From positions 229,209 to 293,208 of the forward strand of contig JASCOC010000002.1 of the NCBI GenBank assembly GCA_029959605.1: a DNA stretch of 64,000 nucleotides, read 5' to 3'. A program made the translations under genes and the position numbers. The notes under the pieces were generated by a model. It did not search any database. It was not told where the DNA came from and saw nothing but the letters and a program-made list of their open reading frames with translations. Source of the DNA: Lysobacteraceae bacterium PS02340. GTDB taxonomy: Bacteria; Pseudomonadota; Gammaproteobacteria; Xanthomonadales; Xanthomonadaceae. Below are positions 39,343 to 47,600 of the stretch, in pieces. Numbering within the stretch: position 1 is the stretch's first letter; every line of letters begins with the position of its first letter.

Positions 39343-39726
39343 ATGGCACGCATTCTGATCGTGGACGACTCGCCGTCCCAGCTGATGGGCATCCGGCGCA
39401 TCGTCGAAAAGCTCGGCCATGAGGCACTGACCGCGGAGGACGGGCAGGCCGGCGTCGACGCGGCCAAGCGCGAACTGCCGGACCTCATCCTGATGGATGT
39501 GGTGATGCCGAACCTCAACGGTTTCCAGGCCACGCGTTCGATCACGCGCGAGCCGACGACCGCGCACATCCCGGTGATCCTGGTGACCACCAAGGACCAG
39601 GACACGGATCGCGTCTGGGGCATGCGCCAGGGCGCGAAGGCCTATCTCACCAAGCCCTTCAGCGAAGTCGAGCTGTCGGACGCGATCCTCAAGACGATCG
39701 GAGGCGGCGCCGCGCCGGCTGTCTGA
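39343..39726 (+). CDS. pilH: single-domain response regulator, PilH-like
   Basis: The 127-residue CheY-like receiver has the acidic pair Asp8/Asp9, the phosphorylation site Asp52 (LILMDVVMPNLNGFQATR), the switch threonine in VILVTTKDQDTDRVWGMRQG and the lysine of TKPFSEVE. The VTTKDQDTDRVWG block and NGFQATR are characteristic of PilH, the response regulator that tunes type IV pilus retraction through the Chp system. In related species it often stands alone or near pilG; no pilG is in this window, so PilG is a weaker alternative. Confidence 0.85.
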   Translation: MARILIVDDSPSQLMGIRRIVEKLGHEALTAEDGQAGVDAAKRELPDLILMDVVMPNLNGFQATRSITREPTTAHIPVILVTTKDQDTDRVWGMRQGAKAYLTKPFSEVELSDAILKTIGGGAAPAV

Positions 39727-39819
39727 GTCCGCGCTGATGCAGTCAGATCAGAATGATGCGGCCGGGTTGGCCGCTCTCGATGATCCGGTTCCTGACCCTG
39801 CAGGCGGGGCATTCGCCGT

Positions 39820-40725
39820 CTACTTCTTCCCCACCGCAAACGAATCGCGCAGCGCCTCGTAGGCCGCGACCTGCTGCATGTCGTTCGCGACTGGCGCCTG
39901 GATCTCGAGTTCGACGATCTGGTCGCCATCCGGTGCGCCGCCGGCACCCGGCAACCCACGCCCGCGTAGACGCAGCTTGCGTCCGGCTTCCGAACTCGCC
40001 GGAATCTTCAGATCCACATGCCCGCCGAGTGTCGCCACGCTGATCGTCGCGCCGAGCGCCGCATCCCACGGTGCGATCGGCAAGGTGTGGATGATGTTGC
40101 GACCGTCGACTTCGAAATCCGGATGCGCGGCGTATTCGATTTCCAGCAGCAGATCGCCGCCGTGCTGGCCCTGCCGCGGCAGACGCACGACCTGGCCCGG
40201 CCGGATGCCGCGCGGAATCTTCACCTCGAAGGTCTTGCCCATGACCGGCACGCGCACGCTGTCGCCGCGGTAAATGGTCTCCAGCGTCACCGCCAGACGC
40301 GCGCGCGTATCGCCGCGCGGCTGCGGGCCACCGCGACCGGGCTGCTGCGGACCGGCATAACCGCCCGCGCGCCGGCCGAACATCTGTTCGAAGAAATCGC
40401 TGAACCCGCCGCCCGCGCCACCGCCGGCGAAGATCTCGTCGAAATCCACGCCGCCCGGTCCGCCACCGAATCCGCCCGGCGGCGGCTGCACGTCGTCGCC
40501 AGGCCGGTAACCGCGCGCGCGCAGGCCGTCGTAGGCCTTGCGCTTCTCCGGGTCGCGCAGCGCCTCGTAGGCCTCGTTGACCGACTTGAAGGTGTCTTCG
40601 GCCCCCGGCTCCTTGCTGACGTCCGGGTGGTACTTGCGCGCGAGCCGGCGGTAGGCGGTCTTGATTTCCGCGTCGCCCGCGTTCGGCTCGACGCCGAGAA
40701 TCTCGTAGTAATCCTTGAACTGCAT
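39820..40725 (-). CDS. cbpA: curved DNA-binding protein, DnaJ-type co-chaperone
   Basis: The ATG at 40725 gives 301 residues starting [20 protein letters not shown]. The J-domain has HPD in [10 protein letters not shown] (about residue 33), followed by a Gly/Phe/Arg-rich linker (residues 70-125, [17 protein letters not shown] region) and two beta-sandwich client-binding domains ([39 protein letters not shown]). There is no zinc finger, which separates CbpA from DnaJ. It stimulates DnaK. It lies downstream of hsp20 on the same strand, separated by two hairpins. Confidence 0.93.
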   Translation of the reverse strand: MQFKDYYEILGVEPNAGDAEIKTAYRRLARKYHPDVSKEPGAEDTFKSVNEAYEALRDPEKRKAYDGLRARGYRPGDDVQPPPGGFGGGPGGVDFDEIFAGGGAGGGFSDFFEQMFGRRAGGYAGPQQPGRGGPQPRGDTRARLAVTLETIYRGDSVRVPVMGKTFEVKIPRGIRPGQVVRLPRQGQHGGDLLLEIEYAAHPDFEVDGRNIIHTLPIAPWDAALGATISVATLGGHVDLKIPASSEAGRKLRLRGRGLPGAGGAPDGDQIVELEIQAPVANDMQQVAAYEALRDSFAVGKK

Positions 40726-40778
40726 CTGTTTTGCGTCCGGTGCGGGCGCGTGCCCGTCAGGAATGGAACGCCACGATC

Positions 40779-40813
40779 GGCGACGGCCCGCAGGATACCT
40801 GCAGGCCGTCGCC
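40779..40813 (-). terminator. 16-bp-stem hairpin upstream of cbpA
   Basis: GGCGACGGCCCGCAGG (40779-40794) pairs with CCTGCAGGCCGTCGCC (40798-40813) with one mismatch and a 3-base loop. It lies 54-88 bases before the cbpA start in the hsp20-cbpA gap. No T-run on the minus strand, so an attenuator or a leader structure is as likely as a terminator. Confidence 0.45.
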
Positions 40814-40825
40814 GCGTCGTGGATA

Positions 40826-40852
40826 CCGCGGCTGCAGATGACGCAGCCGCGG
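40826..40852 (-). terminator. 10-bp-stem hairpin just after hsp20
   Basis: CCGCGGCTGC (40826-40835) and GCAGCCGCGG (40843-40852) form a perfect stem with a 7-base loop, 11 bases after the hsp20 stop on the minus strand. It is not followed by T residues. Confidence 0.5.
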
Positions 40853-40863
40853 TCGATCATGCG

Positions 40864-41367
40864 TTACTGGCGCGTGCCCGCCTCCGGCGCTGCGCCGACC
40901 TGGATGCGACGCGGCGTGGACTCGGCGCGCTTGGGAATGCTGATCTCGAGCACGCCGTGATGGCCGCTGGCGGTGATCGCATCGGCGTCGGCGCTGTCGG
41001 GCAGCGTGAAGCGACGATGGAAGCGACCGGTGTTGCGCTCGACGCGCGAGAACCGCACTTCATTGGCGTCGCCGTCGGTGGCGTCCTGGCTCGCAGGCGC
41101 ACGTTCGCCCTTGAGGCTCAGCACGCCCTTGTCCATCCAGATCTCGACCTGGGCCGGATCGATGCCCGGCAGGTCGGCGAGGATGACGAACCGCGAGCGT
41201 TCCTCGCGGATGTCGACGCGCGGTGTCCACTCGCTGGTGACGACCGACGATGCATCGGCATCACCGTGGACGAATTGCTGCAGGAACTGGCGCATCTCGT
41301 CGTGCAGACGCGGCGAGGTGTCGCGGGCTAACGGACGGGCGACGGCGCGGAACGCTTCATGGCGCAT
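40864..41367 (-). CDS. small heat-shock protein, Hsp20/alpha-crystallin family
   Basis: The ATG at 41367 has GGAG seven bases upstream and gives 167 residues; the frame is open further 5' but without a ribosome site. The alpha-crystallin domain (about residues 50-150) begins WTPRVDIREERSRFVILADL and contains the characteristic FHRRFTLPDSADADAITAS and GVLEISIPKR blocks. It holds unfolding proteins until DnaK/DnaJ-type chaperones act; cbpA next door fits that. It is divergent from the peroxiredoxin gene. Confidence 0.92.
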   Translation of the reverse strand: MRHEAFRAVARPLARDTSPRLHDEMRQFLQQFVHGDADASSVVTSEWTPRVDIREERSRFVILADLPGIDPAQVEIWMDKGVLSLKGERAPASQDATDGDANEVRFSRVERNTGRFHRRFTLPDSADADAITASGHHGVLEISIPKRAESTPRRIQVGAAPEAGTRQ

Positions 41368-41471
41368 GGAATGACTCCGGACTGGGGGCGGCACCGGTGG
41401 CCGCGATGTCCCCGATCTGGGTGCCGGCGCGGGGCTTTCAAGCATCGCCGCGAGCTCACGCCACGAGCGGC

Positions 41472-41477
41472 TAGACT
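41472..41477 (+). promoter_or_regulatory. candidate -10 of the peroxiredoxin gene
   Basis: TAGACT lies 28 bases before the ATG at 41506. It is one of several TAG-NN-T boxes at similar distances in this window. Weak evidence. Confidence 0.3.
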
Positions 41478-41505
41478 TCCGTTCACCCTCCCCGGAACAC
41501 CCCCC

Positions 41506-41988
41506 ATGACCATCCAGATCGGCGACACGATTCCCGAAGTCGCGCTCAAGCACATCCACGACGGCGTCCGCGTCGTCGACACTCCGACGCTGTTCACCGG
41601 CAAGCAGGTCGTGCTGTTCGCAGTGCCCGGCGCGTTCACGCCGACCTGTTCGGAACATCACCTGCCCGGCTTCGTCGAACACTTCGAGACCTTCCGCAAG
41701 CGCGGCATCGACGTGATCTGCATCGCCGTCAACGATCCCTTCGTGATGCAGGCCTGGGGCGAAAGCGTCGGCGTGCCGGATGGTCTGCAGATGGTGTCCG
41801 ATGGCAACGGCGATCTGGTCAAGGCGATGGGTCTGGAAATGGACGCCAGCGCCTACGGCATGGGCCTGCGCGCGAAGCGCTTCGCGCTGTATGCGGACGA
41901 CGGCGTGGTGAAGCAACTGTTCGTCGAAGCGCCGGGCGAGTTCAAGGTGTCGTCGGCGGAGCATGTGCTGGCGCACTTGGCTGTCTGA
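41506..41988 (+). CDS. peroxiredoxin, Prx5 type
   Basis: The ATG at 41506 gives 160 residues, the size of a single-domain Prx5. The peroxidatic Cys48 is in VPGAFTPTCSEHHLPGFVEH; the RKRGIDVICIAVNDPFVMQAW block and the AKRFALYADDGVVK segment are family hallmarks. There is one other cysteine (in DVICIAV) that is not at the usual resolving position. It reduces peroxides with glutathione/glutaredoxin or thioredoxin in the cytoplasm. Confidence 0.92.
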   Translation: MTIQIGDTIPEVALKHIHDGVRVVDTPTLFTGKQVVLFAVPGAFTPTCSEHHLPGFVEHFETFRKRGIDVICIAVNDPFVMQAWGESVGVPDGLQMVSDGNGDLVKAMGLEMDASAYGMGLRAKRFALYADDGVVKQLFVEAPGEFKVSSAEHVLAHLAV

Positions 41989-42002
41989 CGCCAGACGTCG
42001 TC

Positions 42003-42022
42003 GCTCCAGCGCAAGCTGGGGC
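42003..42022. repeat. REP-like palindrome, copy 4 (left member of an inverted pair)
   Basis: GCTCCAGC, loop GCAA, GCTGGGGC (one mismatch), CGTC on the left flank. It is inverted relative to copy 5, 45 bases away. The pair fills the 136-bp gap between the convergent peroxiredoxin and pbpC genes. Confidence 0.65.
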
Positions 42023-42067
42023 CCGGTTCGCTTTCGGTGTCAACGTCGGAAATCAGAAACAGACTGG

Positions 42068-42087
42068 ATCCCAGCCTTCGCTGGGAT
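42068..42087. repeat. REP-like palindrome, copy 5 (right member of an inverted pair)
   Basis: ATCCCAGC, loop CTTC, GCTGGGAT, preceded by CTGG and followed by GACGG. Same orientation and flanks as copies 1 and 2. Confidence 0.75.
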
Positions 42088-42124
42088 GACGGTCGATACG
42101 CCCACGAGGCTTTCGATCAGAGCC

Positions 42125-44512
42125 TCACTCCGCCACCCGGAACGCCACAGTCCGCCACGCCCCGTCATCCGCGAGCGCGGTCAGCGTATGCGCGCCCGGC
42201 GTGTCGAACTCGTGCCGCAGCCACTGCGTGCCGCGCGTTTCGCCGATCCCGCGGCCGTCGAGCAGCCACTGCACGCGACCTTCGCTGCCGAGTGCACGCA
42301 GCTGCAGGCGCACGCCATGCGTGCTGTTCGGTGACCGTGCCAGCAGGGTGCCGGGCGTCAGGCCTTCGATGTGCAGCGCTTCGGACGCGTCGCGGCCGTC
42401 GGGCGCGCAGTCCGGCGACAGCGCGGGCAGTCTCGATGCCTGGCGCGCCGTTGCCGGCAACCACGGCGCCACGAGCGCCGGCCAGCGAGCGACCTCGGCA
42501 CTGCGTCGCACGTGCGTCGCGCTGCAATCGGCGGACAGGCGCAAGCCGCTGCCCGCATCGACATCGAAACGCACCACGCCCGCGCCCCAGCGACTCGCAT
42601 CGCGCTCCGGCAGCGTCGGCGGCACGTTGCCGTCCAGCGTCCAGGCATCGCGGCGGCGCTGGCACAGCGCGGCGCTCTGCGTGTCCGCAGCCGTGCCGAG
42701 CGGCCAACAGATATCGACATCGCGCACATTGGGCGGGGGCGGCGTGCGCACCGCGTCGGCGCGATCGCGCGGCAGGCTGTCGACGGTCTCGAACAGCAAC
42801 GGCAGTGCGGTGACCGCGCCGTACTGGCCCGGCAGCGGCGTGCCGTCGGGCCGCCCGACCCACACGCCGACCGTGTAGCGATGCGTGCCGCCGATCGCCC
42901 AGGCGTCGCGGTAGCCGTAGCTGGTGCCCGTCTTCCACGACACGCGTGGACGGCTGCCGGTGTCGAAAGTCTCGATACGCTCGCCGGGTCGCGGATTCGA
43001 TTCGAGGATCTCGCGCACGATCCACGCCGCGCCCGGTGACATCAGCCGACGTTCGACCAGTGGCGCCTCGGGCGTCAGCCGCACGCGGCCGGCGATGCCG
43101 TCGCGATGCAAGGCGGCGTGCGCGCCGACCAGCTGTTCCAGCGTCGCGCCCGTGCCGCCTAGGATCAGCGACAGGTTCGGCGCCGCGCCACGCGGAAAGC
43201 GCAGGGTCACCCCGGCATTCTCCAGCCGCGCCGCGAAACGCGCAGGGCCGACACGATCGAGCAGATCGACCGCGGGCACGTTGAGCGACAGCCGCAATGC
43301 ATCGTCGGCCGCGACCGGTCCGTTGAACGCGGCGTCGAAGTTGCCGGGGCGGTAGCCGTCAAAGGACTGCGGCGCATCGCTCATCAGGCTGCCGGAATGG
43401 ATCAGGCCGTCGTCGAGGGCCATGCCGTAGAGGAACGGTTTGAGCGTGGAGCCCGGCGAGCGCCACGCGCGCACCATGTCGACATGGCCGAGTCGCGCGC
43501 GATCGCCGAACGCGACAGAACCGACATAGGCCTGCGCCTCCAGTGTTCGGTTGTCGACGACGAGCAGCGCGGCCGAGGTACGCTCGGGCAGTTGCGAGAA
43601 GTAACTCGACACGCGCTGTTCCAGCACGCGCTGCAGACCGATGTCGATCGTCGACACGATGTGCGCTTGTCGCGGCGCGGCTTCGCGCAGGCGCTGCGCG
43701 AGCAAGGCGGCGTGCATCGGCTGACGCAGGCTGCGCGCGACGACCGCTTCGACCTTGGCGTCGTCGACCTCGGCGCGCGACCACACACCCAGCGTCGCCA
43801 TGCGCGCAAGCACCTTGTCGCGTGCGGCGCGTGCGGCTTCGGGTTCGCGATCCGGACGCAGCCGGCTCGGCGCCTGCGGCAATACCGCGAGCAATGCGGC
43901 CTCGGCGTGCGAGAGCTGCGACGCCGGCTTGCCGAGATAGGCCCAGCTCGCGGCCTCGACGCCTTCGATCGTGCCGCCGAACGGTGCGCGCGTCAGATAC
44001 AGCGCGAGGATCTCGTCCTTGGACAAATGCACTTCCAGCTGCACCGCGCGCAGCATCTGCACGAGCTTGCCGCCGACCGTGCGGCCACGCGGCACCGGAT
44101 CGAGGATGCGCGCGACCTGCATCGTCAGCGTCGAACCGCCCGAGACGATGCGCCCGCCACGCATCCACTGGCCCGCCGCGCGCGCGAGCGCCCAGGGATT
44201 GACGCCCGGATGCCGGCGGAACCAGCGGTCCTCGTAACCGAGCAACGCCTGCAGATACAGCGGCGACACCGTGTCCGGGGTGGCCGGATGCCGCCACACG
44301 CCGTCGGCATCGGCGAACGCGCGCAGTGGCGTGCCGTCGCGCGCGACCACGACGACGCTGGTATCGGCGCGTGTCGGCAGTTGCGGCGGGAATGCGAGAT
44401 CGAGCAACAGCAACGTCGACAGCAAGGCCGCCGTGCCCCAGCGCAGCCAGGGCGCGACGCGCTGCCACACCTGCCCTGTCCGACTGCGCCGGTTCACGCG
44501 TGGATCGGCCAA
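42125..44512 (-). CDS. pbpC: penicillin-binding protein 1C
   Basis: The 795-residue bifunctional peptidoglycan synthase has a short cytoplasmic tail, one membrane anchor (about residues 25-45), a GT51 glycosyltransferase domain with the catalytic glutamate in LLGYEDRWFRRHPGVN and GGSTLTMQVARIL, a transpeptidase domain with SPGSTLKPF (SxxK), SLNVP and WKTGTS, and a C-terminal BiPBP domain. The longest frame begins at a TTG (44512); a GTG at 44497 is an alternative and neither has a clear ribosome site. PBP1C is encoded just downstream of the alpha-2-macroglobulin gene, as in E. coli pbpC-yfhM. Confidence 0.93.
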   Translation of the reverse strand: MADPRVNRRSRTGQVWQRVAPWLRWGTAALLSTLLLLDLAFPPQLPTRADTSVVVVARDGTPLRAFADADGVWRHPATPDTVSPLYLQALLGYEDRWFRRHPGVNPWALARAAGQWMRGGRIVSGGSTLTMQVARILDPVPRGRTVGGKLVQMLRAVQLEVHLSKDEILALYLTRAPFGGTIEGVEAASWAYLGKPASQLSHAEAALLAVLPQAPSRLRPDREPEAARAARDKVLARMATLGVWSRAEVDDAKVEAVVARSLRQPMHAALLAQRLREAAPRQAHIVSTIDIGLQRVLEQRVSSYFSQLPERTSAALLVVDNRTLEAQAYVGSVAFGDRARLGHVDMVRAWRSPGSTLKPFLYGMALDDGLIHSGSLMSDAPQSFDGYRPGNFDAAFNGPVAADDALRLSLNVPAVDLLDRVGPARFAARLENAGVTLRFPRGAAPNLSLILGGTGATLEQLVGAHAALHRDGIAGRVRLTPEAPLVERRLMSPGAAWIVREILESNPRPGERIETFDTGSRPRVSWKTGTSYGYRDAWAIGGTHRYTVGVWVGRPDGTPLPGQYGAVTALPLLFETVDSLPRDRADAVRTPPPPNVRDVDICWPLGTAADTQSAALCQRRRDAWTLDGNVPPTLPERDASRWGAGVVRFDVDAGSGLRLSADCSATHVRRSAEVARWPALVAPWLPATARQASRLPALSPDCAPDGRDASEALHIEGLTPGTLLARSPNSTHGVRLQLRALGSEGRVQWLLDGRGIGETRGTQWLRHEFDTPGAHTLTALADDGAWRTVAFRVAE

Positions 44513-44520
44513 GGCGCTGG

Positions 44521-44538
44521 ATCCCGCCTACGCGGGGT
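44521..44538. repeat. REP-like palindrome, copy 6, near the pbpC start
   Basis: ATCCCGC, loop CTAC, GCGGGGT, preceded by CTGG, the same frame as the other copies with one arm mismatch. It lies in the 128-bp gap between alpha-2-macroglobulin and pbpC, nine bases upstream of the TTG start, where it would fold around the pbpC ribosome site. Confidence 0.6.
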
Positions 44539-44640
44539 TCCCGACCAACGGTTGTCGGGTCACGGCGGCGGAGACGACCTGCATCGCCACCGTCATCGAC
44601 CCGGACAACGCCGGCGCGCAGCGGTCATCGAACCCGCCGC

Positions 44641-47600
44641 TCAAGGCTGCACCACCGTGATCCGCGCGGGCACCGACGTCCCGACGCCGCGCAGCTGCGG
44701 CCGGTACATGTCTTCGACCAGCGGCGGCGGTGCGGTGTAGGTGCCGGGGCTGACGGCGCGCACGAGGTAGAACACGCGCGCGGTGCGGCCGCTGTCGAGC
44801 TTGAGCGCGGCGACGTAGCGGTCGTCGCGGTACTCCTCGTGCTGCACCGTCGCCGCGCTGCCGCGCTCGGTGATCTGGATGCCGTCGACGACGACGTCCG
44901 CCCACTGCTTCGCATCACCCAGGTTGAAGTTCTCGACTTCCAGGCCTGCCGGCAGCAGATCGGTCAGCAGCGCGTCGGGCATGTCGCGGTCGGCGACGAC
45001 CGAGACGGCGACGATCAGCGCCTCGCCTTCCTTCAATGGTCCGGGCGTCCACGGCTTGCCGTCGGTGCCGTAGAGCCGGCGCTCCACTTTGATGACGCTG
45101 GCATCGGCGGCCGGCGCCTGACGCGGCACGCCGGCGACGTCGATGTTCGCGTACATCGGGGGTTCGCCCCGCGGGGTGAAGCGCACGCCACGACGCAGGC
45201 CGACCTCGTCGTAGGCGCGGCCGACGATCGTCGCAGCCGCCACGGCCTCGTCGACATCGCCTTCGCGCAGCGTGCCGCCGACACGCTTGCGCTGGTCGGA
45301 CGACAACGCACGGCCGAGGCGCGCGAGTGCGATCTGCTCCTGCGTGCTGAGATACATCCAGCCGCGGTTGCGCCGCACGTCGACCTCGCGGCCGATGTCG
45401 ATCGCGCGCGCGTCGAACGCGGGCTTGGCGACGCCGCGTTCGTGGGTCAGGGCGATCATCAGCGAAGCATCGCGCAGTGGCGTGCCGTAATCCCACAGAT
45501 AGCCCGGACGGTCACCCTTGAAGTCGAACCCGGCTTGGATGGCCCGCTCACCGCGGGCCTTGTCGCCCTGCAGCGACAGCGCGAGGCCCAGGTGCACCAG
45601 GGGCAGGCCGCTGAGCGTGCGGCCGCGGTCGTTGTCATAGAGCGCGCGCAGCGTACCCAGCGGCGCCCGGTTCACCCGTGCGAGCACGTAGCCGGCGTAG
45701 GCGCGATACGCGAAGCGCAGATGCTCGCGATGGTCCTGGCCGTAGAACTCGTTGCCGCCCGAGAGCAGATCCTCGCCGAGACGCTCAAGCGATTTCTGCA
45801 GCACCGTGTCGGGCACCGCGAAGCCGGCATCGCGCGCGTCGAGCAGGAACTCGACGATGTACGGGGTCAGCATCGGATTGACGTAGCCGTCGCTGCCCCA
45901 CATCGAGAAGTGCCCGGTGCCGACCTGCATCGATGCGAGCCGTCCGAATGCGGCCTCGACGAACTGCCGGCGCTTGGCCGCGTCGACGCCCTGGATGCCG
46001 AGCATCGACACCGTGGCGTCGTCGAGCTGCAATGCTGCGTAACCGCGGCTCGTGGTCTGCTCCGCGCAGCCGTAGGGATACGACAGCGCGCCGGTGATCG
46101 CGGCCGCGAACGGAATCGGCGGCAGTGCGCTGACGGTGAAACGCGCATTGACCGAGCCGGCCATCAGTCCGTCCATCAGGCCGGTATCGAGCGTCACCGG
46201 GGTCGCGCCGTCGAGCACGCGGGTGCTGGAACGCAGCACCGCCGGCCAGGCCGGCCGCACTGGCAGATCGTAACTGCGGTCGACACGGACACCGGTGCCG
46301 TTCACGCGCACCCGCACCTTGGCGACGGTGTAGCCCTCCTGCGCGGTCAGCGGAAAGCTCAGCGTGGTCTTGCCGTCGACGCCCAGTTCCACCTTGCGGC
46401 TGCCCTCGCCGATCGCCAGTGGACCGACGCCGTCCACGCGCACATCGAAGCTGCCAGCACGTCCGCTGAAATTGCTCAGATCCAGTGTCACCGTGCTGGT
46501 GTCGCCCGGCGCCATGACCCGCGGCATGCTGGCCTCGGCGACCAGGGGCGCACGCACCACGGTTTCGACATCGCGGCTGCCGTAGCGGTCCGCCGACCAC
46601 ACCAGCGCGGACACCCGCAGCGTGCCGTTGAAATCCGGCAACTGAAGCGGCACGCGCGCATTGCCGCGCGCATCGAGCTTCACCGGTCCTGCGAACAGAT
46701 CGACCGTCTGCACGCGCGCGGTCGGACGCCGCGCCTGCGGCAACGCGGCCAGCGGCGCATCGCCGCCGAAGCGCAAGCGCGCGGTGCCGCCTTCGAAACT
46801 CTCGATCACGCGGCCGTAGAGATCGTAGGCATCCACGCCGAACCGGCGCTGCGCGAAGAAATGCGTCCACGCATCGGGCACCGGGAACCGGGTGATGTTG
46901 AGGATGCCGACATCGACTGCCGACACTGTGACCCACGCCTCCTGACCGGCCAGCTGCGGCGCGCTGACGGTGACCTGCATCGGGCCTTCGGGAAGGATGA
47001 GCGCAGGTGCCTTCAGACCGACGGCGACACGTCGCTCGCGCCGTTCCATCGGCACGTGCGCCACGCCCACCGCGCGTGCCGGCGTGACCGTGCTGGTCGC
47101 GCTGCCGCCGCGGAACACCAGCGCGGTCACGTAGACATCGTGGCGCTCCCAGTCCTCGGTGACCGGGATGTCAAAGGTGCTGCCCGGCTTGGCGTCGATT
47201 TCCTGCAGATAGAGCATGCGGTCGCTTTCGACCATCAGCAGACCCTTGCCCGGATGCGGCGGCGTCACCGTGACGCGCATCGTGTCGCCTGCGCGATAGC
47301 CGGCCTTGTCGAGTGCGACCTTGACCTTGTCGGGGCGTGCATCGAGACCGCGATTGCCGTCATCCCAGCTCCAGCCCGCGCGGAACGGATAGCGCGACAC
47401 CAGCTTCGTCGCCGGGTCCTCGACATCGATGCGGTACTCGCCCCACTCCACCGGAAAATCGAAGCGCGTGGCATCGCTGCCGGCATCGAGCGTGCGCGTC
47501 TCCACCGTCTCGAAGCGACGGGTGAATTCGTAGCGCCAGCCGGCATCGTCGTTACGCCAGTGGTAGTCGCGATGTTCGCGGATCAGCGAGACCTTGAGCC

